From NCBI GenBank assembly GCA_003353845.1, contig PIVT01000005.1, positions 34,141-98,140 on the forward strand: a DNA stretch of 64,000 nucleotides, written 5' to 3'. Every line of letters starts with the position of its first letter. Positions within the stretch are counted from its first letter, which is position 1. Under the pieces are notes generated by a model. It ran no database searches. It was given only the letters and a program-made list of their open reading frames with translations, and was not told the origin of the DNA. This DNA comes from Pseudomonadota bacterium (GTDB taxonomy: Bacteria > Myxococcota_A > UBA9160 > JADFDR01). Below, one piece after another: positions 9,557-17,678 of the stretch. The translations under genes were made by a program, and so were the position numbers.

Positions 9557-9845
9557 TATTTGTCCGTAGCGATACGCAGGACCTCTTTCTTGACCTGTTT
9601 TTCGATCTTGGAAACGTGTCGTTTCTGGGACTTCCCCTTTGCGATAAACAACATCAAGCCGTCCACCATCGAAATGATGCCTACAGCTCGGGGTCGCCCT
9701 CGTTGAAACGCTCCTCATGCTCTTGCAGCACCTGATCCAAAACGGCCTTAGGCAATGCCTCCTTGGTCTTGAGAGGGTATTGCAGTTGACAACTGTCAAC
9801 CGACAGGTAAAATAGGTCAAGTGACAGGTTTGGTCTACCGTGCTT
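9557..9845 (-). pseudogene. Possible remnant of a small gene between the RND gene and the first methyltransferase
   Basis: On the minus strand, 9845-9681 is an open frame ending in L-Q-E-H-E-E-R-F-N-E-G-D-P-E-L before a TAG. It is protein-like but has no good start. Just downstream, the ATG at 9669 opens M-V-D-G-L-M-L-F-I-A-K-G-K-S-Q-K-R-H, which loses sense at the AAAA tract near 9598-9601. One extra A there would restore a frame ending I-A-T-D-K-stop at 9557. This could be a decayed gene or a chance open frame; I recognise no family. Confidence 0.25.
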
Positions 9846-9883
9846 TCAGGCGAGGTCCTAAGGGAGGGAGGGAGGGAGTAGGT

Positions 9884-10612
9884 ATGTTGTTGGCAGAACA
9901 GGTGCAAAATGAACAGATGACGACGGTAAAAGCGCAACAATTTTTCAGCAAGCGCGCGAAAATCTATGATCTTGTTTTTTGGATAGCACGGCCTGTTACT
10001 CGGTCCTTTCTTGATGGTCGGGATGTCTTGGCTTCCAATATAAAAGTGCTCGACGCGGGCACGGGGACGGGGCTTTTGACTCGCATCCTCTATTCCCTGG
10101 CGCGGGAGAAAGGGCTTGCAAGCATTGTCTTCCATGCCTTTGATCTCACTCCGGCCATGTTGAATAAATTTTCGAGTTGGATTCGTAAGCAGGGAGCGGA
10201 AGATGCAATTTCAACTCAGGTTGAGAATGTGCTCCATTTGGAAAATTTACCGGAGACGTGGAACAACTACGACCTCGTTGTAACTGCTTCGATGCTTGAA
10301 TATGTCCCTCCCGAATCTTTGCACAAGGCTGTTGCTGGATTGCTTGGCAGGCTGAAGCCAGGCGGCAAGATGATCTGGATGCTGTGCGCTCGCACCCCTG
10401 TGATGAAGTTTTTTGTGGGTTGGATGTGGCAGTCCAACTTATATACGAAATCCGAACTCGATGTTGTTCTCGCCAAGGCAGGGGTGACAGATGTTGAGTA
10501 TCTGGTCTCTCCGCCCCTCAATGAAAATAAGTTCGGTGAGGGCCATATGCTGCTGGTGGAGATTACCCGGCCTATGGAATCGGTGGACGAAGAAGCCCGT
10601 TCTCTCAATTGA
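9884..10612 (+). CDS. Class I SAM-dependent methyltransferase, first of a tandem pair
   Basis: 242 residues from the ATG at 9884, which follows a strong purine-rich ribosome site made of repeated GGGA. The SAM-binding motif I is V-L-D-A-G-T-G-T-G-L-L-T-R. Post-motif acidic residues sit in H-A-F-D-L-T-P-A-M-L, and Y-D-L-V-V-T-A-S-M-L-E-Y-V is typical of the Methyltransf_11/25 type. The hydrophobic D-L-V-F-W-I-A-R-P-V near the N-terminus resembles methyltransferases acting on lipids or quinones, but no substrate can be assigned. The next gene is a close paralogue 28 bases downstream, and a shared terminator follows it, so the two form one transcription unit. Confidence 0.82.
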   Translation: MLLAEQVQNEQMTTVKAQQFFSKRAKIYDLVFWIARPVTRSFLDGRDVLASNIKVLDAGTGTGLLTRILYSLAREKGLASIVFHAFDLTPAMLNKFSSWIRKQGAEDAISTQVENVLHLENLPETWNNYDLVVTASMLEYVPPESLHKAVAGLLGRLKPGGKMIWMLCARTPVMKFFVGWMWQSNLYTKSELDVVLAKAGVTDVEYLVSPPLNENKFGEGHMLLVEITRPMESVDEEARSLN

Positions 10613-10640
10613 ACATGTGAACATGCAGCTTGGAGAAAGA

Positions 10641-11381
10641 ATGTCGGAACTATGCGTGCAGGGTGAAGAAGTGACGGCCAGGAAGACGCAGGCGTTTTAC
10701 AGTAAATGCGCGCCGTTCTATCATCCTCTTGTTGTCGAGCTGTTTGGATATGAGCGTGTGATGCGAGCCCTTTTACTTGATCGAAATGTCCTGACGTCCA
10801 ACATGAAGGTGCTGGATGCTGGAACCGGTACAGGGCTTATGACCCGAACCCTGTATTCCATTGCAAACGAAAAGGGGCTCTCGAGTATTACCTATCATGC
10901 CTTTGATTTTACCCAAGCCATGCTGGACGTACTTCGTAGTTGGATTCGCTTGCAAGGGGCGGAGGGCAGTATTTCGACCCGGATACAGAACGTTCTCCAT
11001 CTTGAAACCCTGCCAAACCCATGGGATGACTACGATCTCATCGTGAGTTCTGGGATGCTTGAATATGTCCCACCCGAATCCCTGCCTGAGGCTATCGCTG
11101 GTTTGTGGGATCATCTAAAGCCAGGGGGCAGGATGATCTTGTCTTTCACGGGTCGCACGCGCTTGATGCGATTCTTTGTGGGCGGGTTGTGGCGCTCCAA
11201 TCTCTATGATGAGTCTGAACTCGAAGCCATTCTTGCCAAGGCCGAGGTGAAGAATTTTGAGTTTTTGGCCTTTCCGAGCCCTCATCAAAAAACGGATGGC
11301 CATCTGGTGGTTGTAGAAATTACCCGGCCCAAGGTAGAAGCATCGAAGAATTCACCCGCTTATGGCCCAGCGTCATTGTGA
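10641..11381 (+). CDS. Class I SAM-dependent methyltransferase, second of a tandem pair
   Basis: 246 residues. The ATG at 10641 is preceded by GGAGAA at good spacing; in-frame starts further upstream overlap the previous gene. It aligns with its neighbour along the whole length: the same V-L-D-A-G-T-G-T-G-L-M-T-R motif I, the same H-A-F-D-F-T-Q-A-M-L acidic loop, and the same M-L-E-Y-V-P-P-E-S-L segment. It is therefore a tandem duplicate that has diverged, most at the N-terminus and the last 20 residues. Two copies may act on different positions or substrates (inference). A rho-independent terminator follows. Confidence 0.82.
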   Translation: MSELCVQGEEVTARKTQAFYSKCAPFYHPLVVELFGYERVMRALLLDRNVLTSNMKVLDAGTGTGLMTRTLYSIANEKGLSSITYHAFDFTQAMLDVLRSWIRLQGAEGSISTRIQNVLHLETLPNPWDDYDLIVSSGMLEYVPPESLPEAIAGLWDHLKPGGRMILSFTGRTRLMRFFVGGLWRSNLYDESELEAILAKAEVKNFEFLAFPSPHQKTDGHLVVVEITRPKVEASKNSPAYGPASL

Positions 11382-11404
11382 TGATCCGATACTTTCAAAA
11401 CGAG

Positions 11405-11438
11405 TGCCGGCAGCGAATTGAATCGCTGCCGGCATTTT
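11405..11438 (+). terminator. Rho-independent terminator after the methyltransferase pair
   Basis: TGCCGGCAGCGA (11405-11416) pairs perfectly with TCGCTGCCGGCA (11423-11434) across a six-base loop, followed by TTTT. The 12-bp GC-rich stem makes this a strong terminator for the tandem methyltransferase genes. Confidence 0.88.
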
Positions 11439-11470
11439 CCACAGCCAAGTATGTGGAGAAAGGTTAATGC

Positions 11471-11824
11471 TTAAATGGTGACCTTTTCGGCGTCAGCTTT
11501 CTGCTCTTGTTCAGAAGCAGCGCTCATCACTGCAAACAAGCCATAGGCGCCTGTCGCCAAGATCGCACCACCCAGTACAAAGACGCCACCGATGGCCAGT
11601 ACACCGGAAACGACGCCGAGTAACACGGTTGCCTGCGCAAAGATATTTTCGTGGATGGGTGTGCCAAAGATCGCGCTACCCAAGATCACACCTGCATAAC
11701 CGCCATAAAGTAGGGAGGGGAGAAGTCCTACAACGAGGAAAGTCACCAAGCCGACCATGCCACCGATGAAAGTAATTGGGTTTGCGCCTGCTCGTCGTTC
11801 GACATTATTTTTTTCCATGACCAT
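11471..11824 (-). CDS. Small integral membrane protein, unknown function
   Basis: 117 residues (115 from the second ATG). The charged N-terminus (E-K-N-N-V-E-R-R) is followed by three or four hydrophobic, glycine-rich segments and a polar tail rich in E, Q and K. I recognise no family. The glycine-rich helices suggest a packed membrane bundle. CATCTCC just upstream on the plus strand reads as GGAGATG on the coding strand, a fair ribosome site for the ATG at 11824 or 11818. It is transcribed toward the methyltransferase terminator. Confidence 0.6.
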   Translation of the reverse strand: MVMEKNNVERRAGANPITFIGGMVGLVTFLVVGLLPSLLYGGYAGVILGSAIFGTPIHENIFAQATVLLGVVSGVLAIGGVFVLGGAILATGAYGLFAVMSAASEQEQKADAEKVTI

Positions 11825-12321
11825 CTCCTACTTGTTGCTGCTTTGAGATTCCAAAATGTTTATCGTTACCATGCCCATTCTTATTGCTTAAATCGTGCCA
11901 ACTCGTAAGTGCTTGATATTTATGAGTATGGCAGTTTCACTAGATGTAGCGGTTTGGCATCACGCATTGAGTGCCGACGGCAGGTATCACACTATCCCTA
12001 TTAAAAACAGTCACTTAACTGATTGATGCCCAATCGCAACAGGAGTGATGCGACTTTGAGACAATTTGATTTCAAGGCTGTATTTCCTCTTGGCTACCCC
12101 TGTTTGGGCGCTCTGGCCCTGAAGAAATCTGCAAAATACACAGAAGAGTGTAGGCAAGTACCCACCAGTCACCCTTTTCCTTGGTGAAGAAATCGGCTTA
12201 CGAAATTTTTTCTAAGCGGAAGATCTCCTCGAGCGGATTCACCGTGTTTGGACTTGGATGGCAAGGGCGACGGACCGCTTTTACTGCCTGTGCGTGGGTA
12301 CAACTCACAAAACCCTGATGT
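11825..12321. other. Intergenic region, about 500 bp, no gene seen
   Basis: It lies between a divergent membrane-protein gene and the PhnA-domain fragment. No frame of convincing length or codon pattern runs through it, and I see no strong terminator or riboswitch. The stretch 12181-12321 would hold the zinc-ribbon half of PhnA if the gene were whole; none of the three plus frames shows the two C-x2-C pairs there. Confidence 0.5.
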
Positions 12322-12558
12322 TTGTTATCGTTTTGGCTTGGCGCAATCGTCTTTAGAGATTCCAACGGAAGTGTGCTGAACGATGGTGACAGCGTCACCG
12401 TGATCAGAGATGTCAAAGTCAAGGGCACCTCCTCCGTCATCAAGGTTGGCACCAAGGTGAAGAATATCCGACTCGTAGACGGTGATCACGATATCGACTG
12501 CAAGGTGGATGGCATCGGTGCCATCATGTTGAAATCCAAGTTAGTTCGAAAGATTTAG
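12322..12558 (+). pseudogene. phnA: PhnA/YjdM-family C-terminal domain, N-terminal zinc ribbon missing
   Basis: From about 12346 the frame encodes a near-consensus PhnA domain: [18 protein letters not shown], then [14 protein letters not shown], ending with M-L-K-S. Complete PhnA/YjdM proteins are about 110 residues, with an N-terminal C-x2-C...C-x2-C zinc ribbon. Here an in-frame TGA sits at 12316-12318 and the only start is TTG at 12322, giving 78 residues without the ribbon. The gene is therefore probably 5'-truncated, or a domain-only product with a weak start. Despite the name, PhnA is not needed for phosphonate breakdown in characterised bacteria and its role is unclear. Confidence 0.7.
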
Positions 12559-12613
12559 TCGGGGACGGGTCGTCTCTCCCTGCACGATCGACACGATCGA
12601 ATGGAAGAGCCCA

Positions 12614-14998
12614 TTGCTTAGGAATCATAAAAAAACACTCACATCCTTTGTGCTTTCGATCCTCTTGATCTTCGGTAGTGCCTGTTCGAAGACACCGGAC
12701 TCCTGGTGGTACCCCTTTGTCAGCAATTTCTTTGCTGGTTACTACAGCACCGGCCCTTTGGCTATGACCAGCAACACGCGTGAAGACAATCCCATCTGGG
12801 AGGAGATGGCGGCCTTCAACAAGATGCAGGCCCGGCTCACCTATGCCATGAGCCGCGGCGAACCCCGCAGCCAAATTGCCTGGCTCTTTCCACAGGCCGA
12901 GTGGGTCGATGCCCCTGCGATGCGTGTGAGGAACTTCACGCCCAACGAAGATGAATCTGACGTGAGCCGAGCCCTGCGTGAAGCGGGCTTCAGCTATGAC
13001 CGCATCAGCCGTAGCGATTTAGAATCGGCGCAGGTGCGCGGAGAAAACGTTGTCATAGGCAAAGCGGAATACGATGCCATCTTGATTACAGATCTGCGCA
13101 AGGCGGATCCCCGATTGCTGGAGAATGCCGCAGTGCTAGCCGCGCGAGGCATCCCCCTCTTACTTCTGGGCGATGAACCGACACGCGCCACGGGTTGGGC
13201 CAACCACCTGCAACGCGATGCGGCTGTCGAAGAAGCCAATGCGAGCTTGAGGCGCACGGCCGTGCAGTTGGAGACAGCCCAGGAGATTGCTGCGGCTTTG
13301 GAGACCTCAGGCCTGAATTCCGCACTGGCAACCTCAAACAGCAGTTCTTTCCCTTTTCGCATTCTTCAGCGCTCGATTCAAGGCGGTGAACTCCTGCTGC
13401 TTTTCAACGACAGCCAAAAAGACATCACACAGAAAGTACAGATTCATCTGCGCCATGAATCCGTCCAGTTGCTCGACCCCGAAACGGGTGAAGCAAGAGT
13501 GCTAGTCTCGCGGGAGGGTGAAGTCGAGGTTCCGGTTCCAGCACGCAGGATTCGAATCTTGCACCTTTCCGATCCCTTGCATGAGAGAAAGAAGAGGAAT
13601 GAGGCGAAAGAGTCACGCTGGGAATCGGAAAAATGGCAAAACCCGCCAAGGGCACTGCATCCCTTCATACGTTGGTGGTGGCCGGGTGACGACGTCGACC
13701 CCGATGAACTACGAGCAGAGTTAGCCAGCCTGCATAAAGCGGGTTATGGAGGCGTCGAGATTCAAACGCTCACCATTGGGTTCCCTTTCGAGCATCTCGA
13801 GGCGCGAGAAGAGCAGATTTATGGCGTGGGCACTCCTTCGTTCTTTGGTCACCTGAAAACAGCCTTCGACGAGGCGGAGAAGTTGGGGCTGACCGTGGAC
13901 CTCACCCTGGGAAGTGGTTGGTCCAGCGGTGGCCCCTTTATCGATGGGTATCCTGAGCAGCAGCTGATTCAATCTTTCGTCGATGTCTCGGGCCCGGCAT
14001 CCCTCGACATTGAATTGCCCGAGGCCAAAGAACCCGGCTACGTGAGGCCCTCCAATTGGGTGATCAAGGGCACCATCGGAGCATTCGATAGCAACGCACG
14101 CCTTCACGCAGTGGTGGCCGCGAGAATCGAACCCCGTAGCAGTCCAGAAACACTGACAGAACTCGTCGACATTACACAGCGCGTCATCCAGGGGAAGATC
14201 AAATGGGAGGTCCCGCCCGGAAAGCACCGCATCTTTGCTATTTATCAAAATGGTACGTCACACAATGTTGTGGCTTCGGCTTACCCGACAGCGCTCGATG
14301 CTTCTCCTGCCCTGGATCACTTGAATAGGGCAGGGGTTCAGGAATATATCGATGAGTTGGGTGAGCCCTGGCTCGCCGCCATTGCACCCTACAAGCCCCA
14401 TGCCTTTTTCGTGGACAGCTTCGAACTCATTGGTGAGCTTCCCTGGTCCACTCCCTTCCATCAAGCCTTCGTCGATCTGCACGGCTACGACCCTACGCCC
14501 TATCTCCCCCTGTTCTTCAAAGCCCGCGGTGAGTCGAAATATGTAAACGTCATCATCTCGGCGAAGCCTGCTTATCGCTCCGTGGATGACATGGCTGAGC
14601 GAGTCCGAGAAGATTATGAGCTGGTTCGAGAGCAGCTTTTTGCCGATGAGTTCCTGGCCCATTTGAAAGCGTGGACCGAGAAAAAGGGTGTCAAGCTGCG
14701 GCTTCAAGCCCATGGGGGCTATGGAGACTACCTGGACAGCTACAAGATCGCCGATATCCCGGAGTCGGAGGCACTATTTGGCGGTGGTACCTATGAGTTC
14801 TTGAAGCTCGCCTCTTCAGCCGCACATATTGCGGGGCGACGCATGGTTACGTCGGAGTCCTTCATCAATCTAACCCTTGATCACGACGCACTCGAATTGG
14901 AGAGTTACTACCTTTTGGCCGGAAACGCTTTTGCCGCGGGCATCAACCGCACGATCTGCCATGGTTATGCCTACCACTACCCGTTGTATTCCGAATAA
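12614..14998 (+). CDS. GH106-like (alpha-L-rhamnosidase-type) lipoprotein with swapped halves
   Basis: 794 residues, TTG start with GGAAGAG four bases upstream. The N-terminal signal ends G-S-A-C (Cys24), so it is a predicted lipoprotein. Residues ~27-330 resemble the part that normally follows the catalytic barrel in GH106-type proteins: M-Q-A-R-L-T-Y-A-M-S-R-G, a flavodoxin-like segment with Y-D-A-I-L-I-T-D, and a beta-sandwich. Residues ~345-794 resemble the (beta/alpha)8 barrel that normally comes first: I-R-W-W-W-P-G-D-D-V near residue 351, G-Y-G-G-V-E-I-Q, G-S-G-W-S-S-G-G-P, F-F-V-D-S-F-E near residue 597, ending F-A-A-G-I-N-R-T-I-C-H-G-Y. The protein stops where the usual one would continue into this protein's own N-terminal half. 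The likely role is release of rhamnose or a related sugar outside the cytoplasm; family specificity is uncertain. Confidence 0.72.
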   Translation: MLRNHKKTLTSFVLSILLIFGSACSKTPDSWWYPFVSNFFAGYYSTGPLAMTSNTREDNPIWEEMAAFNKMQARLTYAMSRGEPRSQIAWLFPQAEWVDAPAMRVRNFTPNEDESDVSRALREAGFSYDRISRSDLESAQVRGENVVIGKAEYDAILITDLRKADPRLLENAAVLAARGIPLLLLGDEPTRATGWANHLQRDAAVEEANASLRRTAVQLETAQEIAAALETSGLNSALATSNSSSFPFRILQRSIQGGELLLLFNDSQKDITQKVQIHLRHESVQLLDPETGEARVLVSREGEVEVPVPARRIRILHLSDPLHERKKRNEAKESRWESEKWQNPPRALHPFIRWWWPGDDVDPDELRAELASLHKAGYGGVEIQTLTIGFPFEHLEAREEQIYGVGTPSFFGHLKTAFDEAEKLGLTVDLTLGSGWSSGGPFIDGYPEQQLIQSFVDVSGPASLDIELPEAKEPGYVRPSNWVIKGTIGAFDSNARLHAVVAARIEPRSSPETLTELVDITQRVIQGKIKWEVPPGKHRIFAIYQNGTSHNVVASAYPTALDASPALDHLNRAGVQEYIDELGEPWLAAIAPYKPHAFFVDSFELIGELPWSTPFHQAFVDLHGYDPTPYLPLFFKARGESKYVNVIISAKPAYRSVDDMAERVREDYELVREQLFADEFLAHLKAWTEKKGVKLRLQAHGGYGDYLDSYKIADIPESEALFGGGTYEFLKLASSAAHIAGRRMVTSESFINLTLDHDALELESYYLLAGNAFAAGINRTICHGYAYHYPLYSE

Positions 14999-15142
14999 AG
15001 AGTGTCGTGAGGCGAACGTCGCGAATAATTTCACAGGCCTCGGTTTTGTCTAGAAAAATATCCCTATTCTGTGTAGGTTGTTGAAAAATGAGATTGGAAT
15101 GCCAGCTCATTTCATCAAGCGACAAACAGGGAGATTGATGAC

Positions 15143-15874
15143 GTGTTAAGATTTCTGGTGCTACTCTACGGAATCGTTAGCTACCTGATGTTTCTCGCAA
15201 CCTTCATGTACTGGTTGGGTTTCCTCAGCAATATGTTTGTGCCCAAGGGCATCGATTCAGAGCCAACGGCGCCATTGCCCCTGGCTTTGGCCATTAACTT
15301 GTTACTGATCCTGATCTTCGGGCTGCAACATTCCACCATGGCCCGGCCTGTCTTCAAGGCGAAGTGGATGCGCTATGTCCCCCGACACATTGAGCGCAGT
15401 ACCTATGTGCTGATTTCAAACCTTTGTATGTTGGCCATCTTTTATTTCTGGCAACCCGTCGGTGGAACGATCTGGCAAGTAGAGAACCAAACGGGTCAGT
15501 TGGTGCTGCAAGGTTTGTTCTTGGCGGGCGCCGGGCTCACGGTGTTTTCCACCTTTCTGATCAATCATTTTGACCTGTTGGGATTACGGCAAGTATGGCT
15601 CTATTTCCGTGGCGAAAGGTACACTGCGCTGAAGTTCGGTGTTCCCGGGGTGTATAAGTACGTGCGACACCCCTTGTATGTGGGTTGGTTCATGACCCTG
15701 TGGATTACTCCCCATATGACCGCCGCACATTTGTTTTTTGCCGTGGCGTTTACGACTTACGTGCTTATCGCCATTCGCTTTGAGGAACGCGATTTGGTGG
15801 CACACTTCGGGCCAGTTTATGCCGATTACCGCGACAGTGTGCCCATGTTGATTCCCAAGGTTAGAAAAACCTAA
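15143..15874 (+). CDS. mddA: Methanethiol S-methyltransferase-like integral membrane protein (MddA)
   Basis: 243 residues with five or six hydrophobic segments. The C-terminal signature G-V-Y-K-Y-V-R-H-P-L-Y-V-G-W, then F-E-E-R-D-L-V-A-H-F-G-x-x-Y-x-x-Y, is that of the isoprenylcysteine methyltransferase/NnrU superfamily. Length and the N-terminal Q-H-S-T-M-A-R-P segment fit MddA, which methylates methanethiol to dimethyl sulfide with SAM at the membrane. It starts at GTG (15143) with GGGAG nine bases upstream; the ATG at 15138 is out of frame and hits a stop at once. No methionine gamma-lyase gene adjoins. A generic isoprenylcysteine-type methyltransferase is the alternative. Confidence 0.75.
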   Translation: MLRFLVLLYGIVSYLMFLATFMYWLGFLSNMFVPKGIDSEPTAPLPLALAINLLLILIFGLQHSTMARPVFKAKWMRYVPRHIERSTYVLISNLCMLAIFYFWQPVGGTIWQVENQTGQLVLQGLFLAGAGLTVFSTFLINHFDLLGLRQVWLYFRGERYTALKFGVPGVYKYVRHPLYVGWFMTLWITPHMTAAHLFFAVAFTTYVLIAIRFEERDLVAHFGPVYADYRDSVPMLIPKVRKT

Positions 15875-16032
15875 GGCCAGAAGAGAGCTGGTTCGCTCAT
15901 AATTTTATGACTTCCCCCTCCCAAAAAAACGGACCCGCCGGTCTGCCCCCTGAACCCATCAGGCTGAATCGTGTCTCGTAAGTGTGGTAGCTTTGGCGAA
16001 ATCACGAGGTGGCAGGATTGGGACAGGTTTCA

Positions 16033-17592
16033 ATGATGATGGTTCGGATGAAGCGGAAGACTTTTCTTGTAGGCATTCAGGTGTTGAGCCTGCTGTGTGT
16101 GCTGTGCGTGCTGGGGGCTGCAGCGCAAGCCGCTTCTGAAGGTCCGCGCACGCTTCGCGGTGGCTGGTATCCGTGGAAACCGTACCAGTACGTCCAAACG
16201 GTTTACGACAATGAAACGCTCACCGGGTTGGATGTCGAACTGATCCGTGCGGTGCTTCAAAATGCAGGCTACCAGGCAGACTTTGATCCGGTCAGCTGGA
16301 AACAGCACCAGCAGGACGTGATGGAAGGGCAACGGGATTTTGCTGCCGGGGCCTTCCATTCCAAGGAGCGCGAGGCGTTTGCCTATCTTTCCGCGCCTTA
16401 CCGCAAGGAAACCAATGTTCTCTACATGCGGAAGGACGCAAGGTACGAGTTCGAGAATGTAGAAGATATGCTCAAGCAGTTTGAGGCCGATGACTTTCGA
16501 TTGGGAGTCATCGATGGCTACCTGTATGGGCCGGACAGTGTTCGCAAGTATATCACCGATCCAAGCAACGCCAGTCGGATCGTGCCGGTTCCAAATGACT
16601 ACGTCAATTTCAAGAATCTTCTGGAAGGTCGCATTGACGGGTTCTTGGTGGACCGTCTCGTAGGTGCCACCCTCGCGATGGAGCAGGGTTGGCAGAGTCG
16701 GGTCCAAGAGTTCCCGATGATCATCTATGAAGAAGATTTGTATGTGCTGTTTAGCAAGAAGACTTGCACACCGGCCCTGGTGGAGGACTTCAACAACAGT
16801 CTTGCCGAGATGAAGGAGAGCGGCCAGTACAACGAGATCCTGAGGGCGTACCTGGTCCCGATTCTGGTCTCCATTACCACAGGGCAAAACTGGTTCCTCA
16901 TCGTTGACCTGATCGGCACCGTGGCCTTTGCGATTTCCGGAATTCTTCTGGCAAGAAAGGAAGACTACGATTTGATGGGCGCCTTCGTACTGGCGGCCTT
17001 GCCTGCAGTAGGCGGAGGCGTTGTGCGTGATCTGTTAGTCGATCGCGAACCCATCGGCATTTTGCGCACGCCTGTCTACATCCTGGTGGTCTTCGGGACG
17101 GTCGTCCTGGGGCATGCCTTGTTCAGGCTCTTCGATCGGATGAAAGAGAGCAGGGCGGGGGAAGCCGGTTCGTCCGGGAAATTCTCGTCGAGGCATTTCG
17201 AGGGAAGCATCGCAAGTAACATTTATCAGGCATCTGACGCATTGGGTCTTGCTGCCTTCACCATCATCGGTGTCGCCGTAGCTGTGGAGTCCAAATCCAC
17301 GCCTCTATGGGTCTGGGGACCGTTGCTCGCCGTATTGACGGGGGCTGGCGGAGGGATCATTCGCGATGTCGTCCGAGGCGATACCAAGAACCCGAGTTTG
17401 AAAGGGAGCTTCTATCCCGAGATCGCTTTAATCTGGGGGGCAATCCTGGCGCTGTTTCTCGATTGGCAGACGCATCGACTCGATCTGGATGAAGTCTTTC
17501 TGGCCACGATTGTCACCTTGATCGGAGCCTTTGCGACGCGAATACTCGTCATCTTCCTCGATGTGCGAAGCCCACTCTTTGGTAGGCGCTGA
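16033..17592 (+). CDS. Fusion of a periplasmic solute-binding domain and a TRIC/YicG-type membrane channel domain
   Basis: 519 residues from the ATG cluster at 16033; a GTG at 16009 would add eight. After a signal sequence (L-L-C-V-L-C-V-L-G-A-A-A-Q-A), residues ~35-270 are a family 3-type solute-binding protein: G-G-W-Y-P-W-K-P, G-L-D-V-E-L-I-R-A-V-L, and F-L-V-D-R-L-V-G-A. Residues ~285-519 are the UPF0126/TRIC family: two three-helix repeats, each with the G-G-G-x-x-R-D motif (V-G-G-G-V-V-R-D and A-G-G-G-I-I-R-D). Stand-alone TRIC proteins of about 205 residues conduct K+ or transport glycine. The fusion suggests a ligand-gated channel or a transporter with a tethered receptor (inference). 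Confidence 0.85.
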   Translation: MMMVRMKRKTFLVGIQVLSLLCVLCVLGAAAQAASEGPRTLRGGWYPWKPYQYVQTVYDNETLTGLDVELIRAVLQNAGYQADFDPVSWKQHQQDVMEGQRDFAAGAFHSKEREAFAYLSAPYRKETNVLYMRKDARYEFENVEDMLKQFEADDFRLGVIDGYLYGPDSVRKYITDPSNASRIVPVPNDYVNFKNLLEGRIDGFLVDRLVGATLAMEQGWQSRVQEFPMIIYEEDLYVLFSKKTCTPALVEDFNNSLAEMKESGQYNEILRAYLVPILVSITTGQNWFLIVDLIGTVAFAISGILLARKEDYDLMGAFVLAALPAVGGGVVRDLLVDREPIGILRTPVYILVVFGTVVLGHALFRLFDRMKESRAGEAGSSGKFSSRHFEGSIASNIYQASDALGLAAFTIIGVAVAVESKSTPLWVWGPLLAVLTGAGGGIIRDVVRGDTKNPSLKGSFYPEIALIWGAILALFLDWQTHRLDLDEVFLATIVTLIGAFATRILVIFLDVRSPLFGRR

Positions 17593-17678
17593 CCCTCGGA
17601 AATGAAAGCGAGTGGAAAGGTAGACACAAAGTTGCGTATAAGTGCCCGGCCCTACGAAGTCGGTTAGCTTCCTCTGCT

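Noticed and set aside
11941..11975. Possible -24/-12 promoter (TTGGCATCACGCATTGAG)
   Set aside because: The spacing between GG and GC elements does not fit the sigma-54 consensus.
13721..14713. Minus-strand frames within the glycosidase gene
   Set aside because: Antisense shadows; the plus frame carries the GH106-like motifs.
16030..16887. Minus-strand open frame of 285 codons
   Set aside because: Shadow of the solute-binding domain of the fusion gene.
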